A stretch of 64,000 nucleotides of DNA from Brachypterus glaber. Lineage: Eukaryota; Arthropoda; Insecta; Coleoptera; Kateretidae. Position 1 is the stretch's first letter. Each line of letters opens with the position of its first letter. The notes under the pieces were generated by a model that made no database searches, was not told where the DNA came from, and worked only from the letters and a program-made list of their open reading frames with translations. Positions 36,601-45,600 of this stretch are shown one piece after another. The translations under genes and the position numbers were made by a program. The DNA is taken from NCBI GenBank assembly GCA_958510825.1, contig OY294050.1:7541340-7605339 (forward strand), given 5' to 3'.

Positions 36601-39600
36601 GTACTAAAGTTATCATCAACATCAACACATGTTGCACCAAATTCTAAACAGCTGTTAGGAAACAAATCAAAATTTGCTTTCGATTTGCGCAAATAAATTC
36701 CGCAGGAGCTTTAGGCGTTAAAACAATGTTATATTTAAGTGTTATGTAGTAAAACAACATGTTAAACGTTCATAACGTTGATAACAAAATACTTTAATAA
36801 GGTTGTGTTCATATAGTTACACGGAGCCTTAGCGGGTTAATGTCTATTTAGGACTAGCGTCAGCGCCGAGTTTATTTTTTCCTCCTTTTTGCAGCTTCAA
36901 GAAAGAATGGACCCGCCTCAATCCAACGGCCCAACAAACGCCCAAACGAACGGGCAACCCGCTCCGCAGCAGTACCAAAACCAGCGTGCGGGAACCAGCG
37001 CTCCTAAAACGAACCACGTCTCCACAGCTTGCTCGATGCCGAATTTAAACCATTTTAATCCCTCAAACGCTCACACTAACAACGTTGATATGTCGTATTT
37101 GACGCACAATAACATTCAAACGGTCCGACATATCGACCCAAGCGTTAATAACATTAATAACAGCCAAAGTAACAGTAACTCAGTTTTGCATGGGAATGCT
37201 AATGAAATTAACGAACCGGTCCACCATTTGCCGACAGCCATGTGGAACGGCCAGGCCCTTAATAATCAGGTGGCCCCTGGAAACAGGGCCAACAATTATT
37301 GGGACAATTTTCGCAGGTAACAAAAGACTATCGACGAAACGAAAATGCTGCTTGTTGTTTTGTTTGTTTATTATCAGTTTTTGTTTTGTTTTCCACAATG
37401 TTTGCAACGTGTTTTGTAAAAGTTACACACTTTTAAGTCCCTAAATTTTATGACTCGTAGAAACCATTAAACTTTTTTCTTTCGATATTTACAAACACAA
37501 AAGGCATATTTTAATTTAAATATTTTCCGTGTCTAAAATAGACTGTAGTGACTTATTGCGAAAGTGTGCTAAAAAGCGAGGATCATACCAATTCGGGTGC
37601 GGTTCGCGTAACTCCGTCTGAGGGGAATCCCTTATACGAGAGCAGCATACTACGTTTTAGGTATTAGTTACTGCGTTCTATTTCAGACACAGAGAATAGG
37701 TACAATAAAAAAAGGCCTAAACATCTTAAATTGTTTCTTAATTATCTCAAAGACCCATTTATTTAGCATTTTGCACGTTTTTATTATTTTTGTTTTTGGT
37801 GTTTTATTATTTAACTCTTACCCTTTTTGCAATATACCCCTCCCCCCCCACAAAATTTAAATTTACAATAAGAAGTTACATGGATGGAGTGTTCAAATCG
37901 GGTAAGAAACAATTTTTAGAGAATATTTTGAGGCTACAGGACTCTAGAAAAATAGGTTCATTATCTAAAGTTTAGTCAGACTAAATTAGTCTTCATGTTA
38001 AATGACTGGGAAATAGATTTATAGCTTCTGTGCCTCACTTTTTTCACTTTTTAACCGTAATTTCTTTTACAGCTACTCGAGACAAAACTTACTCAAAAAC
38101 AACGATTCGCTTCAAAACTTGCCAAATGCCACGGAACCCTACCTTCCTTACTCCTTGTGTTCCAAAAGCAACTCCGACCTCGAATCGGCGAGTACGTCTC
38201 AAGAAAATACGCCCTCTAGGTAAGATTATACAAACTTCTTATTTTTGAAAGGTTAGACACTTTTAGTTGATATGTTTGATTGATGTCACTAAAATCTTTT
38301 TTTTTTGTGGAAGGCAATAATTTTGCCAGTCAGTGGTAGAGTTGGAGGCAAGGGTAGACTAATTGCCTTTCAGTAAGTTTTGCCAACGATATTTATAATG
38401 TTAACCCCTTAACAGTGATTGACCTCTATCGAGGCAAAAAGAGTTCGTGCCATTAATGTGTATGACCACTATAGCGGCATCTAAAATTATCAGTTTACCA
38501 TTAGTTTATTTTCCATGATTTTGTAACACCACGCCGTTTTTGGGGTCGCTGATTACGAATCTAATGCCGGTTTTCCAAAATTCAAAATGGCGGATCCAAT
38601 ATGGCGGATTAGATTTTTTAAAGTTGCTCTATAGTTAAAGAGTTGCTTGAGTGGCTAACCTCACTAACGTCGTTCTTTGCACCTTACTTCAACTCTTATT
38701 CTAGGAAAAAAAGTCATATATTACAAGTAGATCTGTCAAAAAAATTAAAAAGCAATAATTAAGAGGGCGGTGTAACACTGTCAGTTCTCCTACTTATAAA
38801 ATCCCTTTATTCTAGGAGAACTTTCCGACATTTAGAAAACCTGATAGTACCGCCCGACGTTCTGAACGTCAACAATCAAAACTCCAGTAAGTTTGGCGAG
38901 AGCCAAATGGACACCTCCACGCCGGAACAAACTGAGCAAGAACACGAACTCAACGTCGGGTTTCAAATGTTGTTGAACGCCTACAATGACGTCAGCTCGA
39001 CGCAATCGACGCATTCCGAAGAGGGCTTGGCTCAAAATAGGTCCAGAAGGAATGAGTGGACCAATACGGAACCACCCCAACCTTCTAAGTATGTATTGCT
39101 ACCCTACAAACCCTGGTACGTCCGCCGCCCGATGGCCAACATTCAGCCGACGTAATTTGCGTCGGCGGAAGGCTGGCCATTGCGCAGCCGACGTACCACT
39201 GCTTGTAAGGTAGGGACTTTTTGAATAAGATTGAATTTTAATTTAAGCCTGAATTCATTTATTAGACACCCTGTACTAAAAAGTTTTAATATATGTACCA
39301 ATTAAAGACGCACTTTTAATCAATTTTAATCACACAAAGCTATGAATTTTCTATGAATATATCAAAGACAAACTGCTCACCACAAATGCTATCGCGCGCA
39401 CTAGGATAAATGTGTATCTACAGCATCCTAGAGAAGGTATACTAGATCTAGTCTAGTCTATGAATAAGGTAATATATCTTTATCTAGCGCATTTAACCCC
39501 CAGTTTTACAAAGATACTTTTATGTGTTAAAAATATTTTGAGGTTGTCCCACTTTGTTTCTGCTCTGTATTATACTGTTCATTTTTAACGTACATTTTTT

Positions 39601-42600
39601 AATATTTTAGAAATAAACTCTTTGACGAACTCCGAGAAAATGTATACAGAGAAGTTGCGTCTCTTATCTCAGCCAATGAGGCCCGACCTCATTTTTTGAT
39701 ACAGCTCTTCAGAGATTTGCAGCTCATCGCCTCAGACTCGCTCAGATTAAAAACTCTTCAGAGTATCCAGTCTGTTATCTCGCATTCATTGGTAAATGCT
39801 CAACAAGCTCTGAACACTCAAGTGGTAAGATATTATTTTTTAAGATATATATATGTATATCTCAATTTGGGCAACATTCGCAATTGGGCAGGAGACGCAT
39901 CAGGGGAACAATTCATATTTGTTGTTTTAAAGTTGGTATCCATGCGTACATGAGTTCAAATGAGTGAAAACAGATGACTCTTAATTTAAATTTTGAGGTT
40001 GTATCTGTTGACAGTTGCAATTTTAACTGTCAACACAAATTCCAAATTAATTTTTGGCTTCTTCCATCTGGGTGGTTGTCACTAACTCCTGTTATTCTTT
40101 GAGCCAAAATATGATATCTCTACAGCCTTTAATAAAGCGAGAATTGGGGTATGAAGTGCATGAATTTTACCAAAAAATTTGCTTAAGTAGTATTTCAATG
40201 TCCCCTAACTAAATACACTGCCCAGTAAAAGAGCTTTTCCATTTTTCACCTCCGCCCGTGAAATGAATTTTTATTATCAGATTCGCTTTCAGCAACCTCA
40301 AAAATCCCAATATACCACTTTTCACGAAAACTACTCCTCGCCCCTCGGGTTGGATTTATAAAAAAATTATTTTAAGATTTAGTTTTAGCGACCTCAAAAA
40401 CCCCAATTTTCAAGAAAACTAAAGAAAAAATATTTAAAAATATTTACCCCGTCACCCCCGCGGGGTTTAAGTTAAAAAAAAATATCAGATTCAATTTCAG
40501 TAACCTTAAAAACCCCTGTAAAGCAATTTTCAATTTTTTGTAAAAAAATGTATTTTTCCCCATTGCCCCCCTTGCCGCACACCAATGTTCACCAAAAATA
40601 ATCCCGAGCGAGAACTTTTGGTAACATACCTGTATGCCAAATTCCAAGTCTCCAGCTTAAAGCGTTCTTAAGTTATCGTGCTTACAAGATATCCCGACCG
40701 ACCGACCCATCAACCGACCGACCCATCAACCGACAATTTTATTTTTTTGCTCGAAATGGATTTATATCGACATAAAACGTCATAAAACGAAAAAAAAAAC
40801 GCAAAAAAAATTGAAAACTTTTTCATGAATACAAGACTTTCCCAAAATTTTGAAAATTTTAAAAATACGTTCCTCCCGTTAGCTCTACGTTTTGTGTAGT
40901 GTGTAGACTAGCTCCCCAGCTAACAAACCTGCCTATCCAGTGCTCTGATAACGACATAATATGTTGTATATCACATCTGATAATATATTGTTTTTTAGAT
41001 GTCCGAATCTCAACAAAATAGTACCGAAAATGAAAATAATGAAAATAACTTCTCAATGCAAAGTACAGTATGGTCAAGAGCAAGTAAAAACAATCCCAAC
41101 AAAAGGTCAGCTACGACTAACACTGTAAGTACACCTTAGGTTTTATTTATTTTTTTAATCCTAGGCATAAAATAGTAACTAAAAAAATAGGTTTTTTAGT
41201 TTTTTATGAATATCAATATAGCTTTTTTTAAATAGTTATTTTTCTTTGTGGGGTCCTATTTTGTGGACTGAAGCGGAGCTGAGTCCAAACGAAATTGAGA
41301 TTCGATTCAAAATAAATAATAATTTCATATTAAAAAAATGGCGGACCAACATCTAGTCGCATATAACTGACAGCTGTTTTACGATTGACATGCCGGTTGC
41401 CTAGACTGTGCGCGCGAAAAAATACACTTTTCTGCTTGCTGTCATGGTAACGCGCAGAAAAGTAAAATACTAAGAAATATGTTATTTTGAAGTCTGAAAA
41501 GTTTATTTGTTTTTGTAGAAATGTTAACTTTTCTATTAGAGCGTAGAAAAAGATATTTTGTCATAAATTTTTTAATTGTTTTTTGAGATACCTATATTTT
41601 TAGGAATCCAGTGATACCAACCTTCATTTTGCGTTTAAAGATATAATTACTTATCTTAACGAAAAGGATGACCTGATGATTGATCAACAATTTATCAGCC
41701 ATTTTAAGCAGATTTTACTTGAATCCGAATCTTTTCACGAAGTTCTAAAAGACGAAGTATTTCAAAAACATTTCACTATTATGTTAAATGAGGTTATGGA
41801 GCAGTTTTTGGGTAAAAGGTAAGTCCAAACAATGTAAACTTTTTCTTCATACTGTGAGGTGCAGCCGGTCTCTCTGCGCTCATAAAAAAAAAAAAACTAG
41901 TTTAAACTTGGCGCAGAATCTGAGTCAAAAATTGGATAAATGCAACTGTGATAAGTGGTTTAAAAATGATTTTTAGTGATATTTTTATCACCCATTGTGA
42001 TTTTAATAATTTTTGACATTTATGTTAAATTGAGTTAGGTCTTACATCTTCCATAAGAATATGTTTTAAAAAAGTGAAATTTTGTTTAAAATTCCAATAA
42101 AAGTGCATTTTTTATTTATAATGTGCTATTCAAATCAAATTTTACATTACCTGAGCTAGTGATACCTAAAATTATTCTAAATTGCAATTTGCAAAACAAC
42201 AATGCAGACAGTCCACAGTTGCACAACGCCGATTTGGCCGAGGCCGATCAATCCAGAGTGGTGGGAGAAGAAGACCTTGAGGAGGAGGAGGACAAAGGAG
42301 CTGTTAGAGGGTTTTTGGAGGGCGTACAAGAAAAGTTTGTTTAAAATTCCAATAAAAGTGCATTTTTTATTTATAATGTGCTATTCAAATCAAATTTTAC
42401 ATTAACTGAGCTAGTGATACCTAAAATTATTCTAAATTGATGTTCCAGTTTTATTTAACTTGTCACAGTGTTTACTATGAAACTTTTATTGAGTACTGTT
42501 TTATTTGTCACATTGTTTACTAAGAAACTATTGCTTCATTTTAGCAAAATATTTGTTGATGCTTTAGTTTCTTTTTTTAGGACTTTTCTTGCCCTTTCTA

Positions 42601-45600
42601 TCATGTTCTTGCTTTTTAAAATCATGTATTGAAAAACATGAAACACAAGATACCAACCTTAAATAGGGTATTACTTTTATTCTGCCAACCATAAAACAAG
42701 AAAAAAAATGAGCATCAACTTATATATTATTCACAGTAAATTTTCCCAAATACTTTAAAAATAAAAAAATAACTTTAAAACATTTTTTAACAATTTTTTT
42801 ATTACTTTTTTGCGTAAAAAAAATAATTTTTCAAAAAAAAAAAATTAAAAAAAAAAATTGTAACGATTTAAAAAAAAATCAATTTTTTTTTCTTTTTCCA
42901 AATATCGAAATAATGATCGTTTTTTTTGTTTTGTTTTTAAAAAGTTTAACCACCCATAACTTTTTTGTTTTTGGGGGGATTACTTTTAAAAACAATAGGG
43001 ATCTTTCCCTTGTAGAACTTAATTTTTTTTTAATTTCAAGTCGATCGGATTATTCGTTCTTGAGTTATCATGCTCTTAAAACTCGTGACATCGGACGGAT
43101 AGACGGACGGACGGACATTTAAAACAAAATTAAAAGTTGCTCTGTTTTTTACGAAACAAATTTATATCCAAGAATTTTTTTTCTAGGACGATTTTTGAAC
43201 ATTCGAAACTACCGTATATTATTCTAGCGCAGGCGCTGTGAATAATTAATAACTATTGTATCATAATCAAATCTTTTTTTTTCAGAGTTGGTGACAGCAA
43301 AATGAACCTAATGAAATGCCTCACAGAACTGCTCCAAGGCGAGCTATCCTTTATAAGACTGATAGAAGAAACTAATCCAGATTCGTGCAACCATTTGGTT
43401 GCAAATTGCCGGTTGCCACCCATGTTTGAGTTGCAAAACAACAATGCAGACAGTCCACAGTTGCACAACGCCGATTTGGCCGAGGCCGATCAATCCAGAG
43501 TGGTGGGGGAAGAAGACCTTGAGGAGGAGGAGGACGAAGGAGCTGTTGGAGGGTTTTTGGAGGGCGTACAAGAAGGGTTAAATGACTTTCACCTGATACA
43601 AGTAAGATTGACGCAGATTGCGTTAAATGTCTCTAAGTCCAGGACTTGTGTGGGCTAGTAGTAGAGGGAACCACCGGCTTATACTGACTTTCGAACCAGT
43701 TTTTATAGGGAGTGTCCGCTTCACTTATGCCTTCGCCAAATTTCAATTATTAATTAACTGAAAAAGGCAAATCGGCGCCGGTGAGAATCGAACTCACGCT
43801 AGTTGTAGTAGACTTGTCATGTACAGACGCGGTAGACCACTACACCAATCCTCCCATTACATCGGCACTTAGTACTACTAAGAGTGTCGATGTATTGAAA
43901 TCTTCGCCGAAAGGTCAAAATCTTTGACCTTGTTTTCACATTTCTCGGCGTTTTAGACCTTCCTGAGTCGGAATCAGTAAAAAAAAAATTGCGTCCGTCT
44001 GTCTGCCTGGGTGTAAACTCACTAACTCGATTTCTAAAAAAGATATCGACAAGCGGTTTTTTGAATATTGTTTCTTATCATATTTCAAAGAGCTGATTAG
44101 ATTTTGGGGGTGAACGATTGGTGGTAAGAATGGGGTAAAACGCCTATTTTTAGCGTTTTTTGGTCATAATTAAGTTAACTATTATTGTATTTTATTAATG
44201 TAGTACTTATATAAAAGATTTTTTTTTTATTTCTCAAAAAATATTATAAACTATTTTTTCCTAAAATACATTGTTTTTGGGATATTAGCGTTTAACGCAG
44301 TAAAATGTTTTTTTAGCATAACTCACTTATTTATAAACCGATTTCAAAAACTTATATTTCAAATGAAAGTTCTACAAAAAATGTTATATATAGTAACTAT
44401 TAGTTTTTGCTAGAATATAACGTTTTGGATATACAGACTTTCAAACTTTAACAAATTATGCAACGAGCAGGTGAATTAATGGTAGCCTATTCACACAACT
44501 TCCTATTTCATAACGTTTCAAATTAGTGCCTAGTGCGCATGTTTTGACAAGGTTCTTGCAACTGTTCAGCTGGTGTCCTAATAAACCGGATGCCGGATAT
44601 TTGGTATTTATTTACCTCGCAAAATTTACAATTTTTAAACATATTATTACACAATAAGTATGTTTGAGGTTAGGTTTTTATGGTATCAGGAGGTATTAAA
44701 TTAAAAAACTTCCTTTTTCAAATTGTGACGTTTCGACATGAATTTTCCGTTGTTTTCAAACAAATTAAAATTTTCTCATTTGTCAACGTATATACATCTA
44801 AAAACATTTTAACATAAAGTTTGACGTTATGCATAATAAATTAAATAAATACGATTTTTTACATAAAATTATAGATAAAAATAAACACTGGCAGGTTAAA
44901 ATTTATTTTTTTGTTCGAAAACAACGGAAAATAAGTTTTTTAATTTAATACCTCCCGATACCCCAAAAACCTAAGCTCATGTACTCTCTACTTTTAAAAA
45001 GCTATACTAATTATATCATAAAGTCTTTCTTTTTTTTAGATTGCTGAAGAATTGGAGATACCTTCATCTACATTTGACTTTCCAGAATATCCAAATTCAA
45101 ATTCCACCAATGATGCTGCGGAGGTATGTAAATATATAGGTATAAGTTTTTTCAACATACTTTATCCACATTAAATGAAATACACTAATAAAATAAATTG
45201 AATCCTGGGTATATAAATGATAGCAATGTTGTTGCTGGTCAGCCATATTGGCTCCACCTAAACGGTCTTTCCGCGGCAAAAACCTACCAAAAACAAATGA
45301 TTTTATAATCTAAGAGCTGGTGACCATTTTTTTTTTATTATTTTCTCCCAGCTGTATTTTATATATGTCTTAAAGTACATCCAAATTAGGCTATTTGCAA
45401 ATGGTCAGTTCCTGGATCGGGTTCCTTTGGATGATAGAAGCCCCGAAAAGGTGGTGAAATGGGGTCTCCGAAAAATCTATTTTTAACTTACCGAGTCAAA
45501 CACATTACATTTATTGCTTTAAGATTAGTCTATTTTCAGTTTACACAATTAGTCAGTAGGTCAAGGGGTAAAAAAGGCTTTAAAAAGTTTGTTTGACATA

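Noticed and set aside
42123..42344. Alternative PCM1 exon in intron 18
   Set aside because: The copied coding fragment has no splice acceptor or donor next to it, and its flanks are duplicated repeat sequence.
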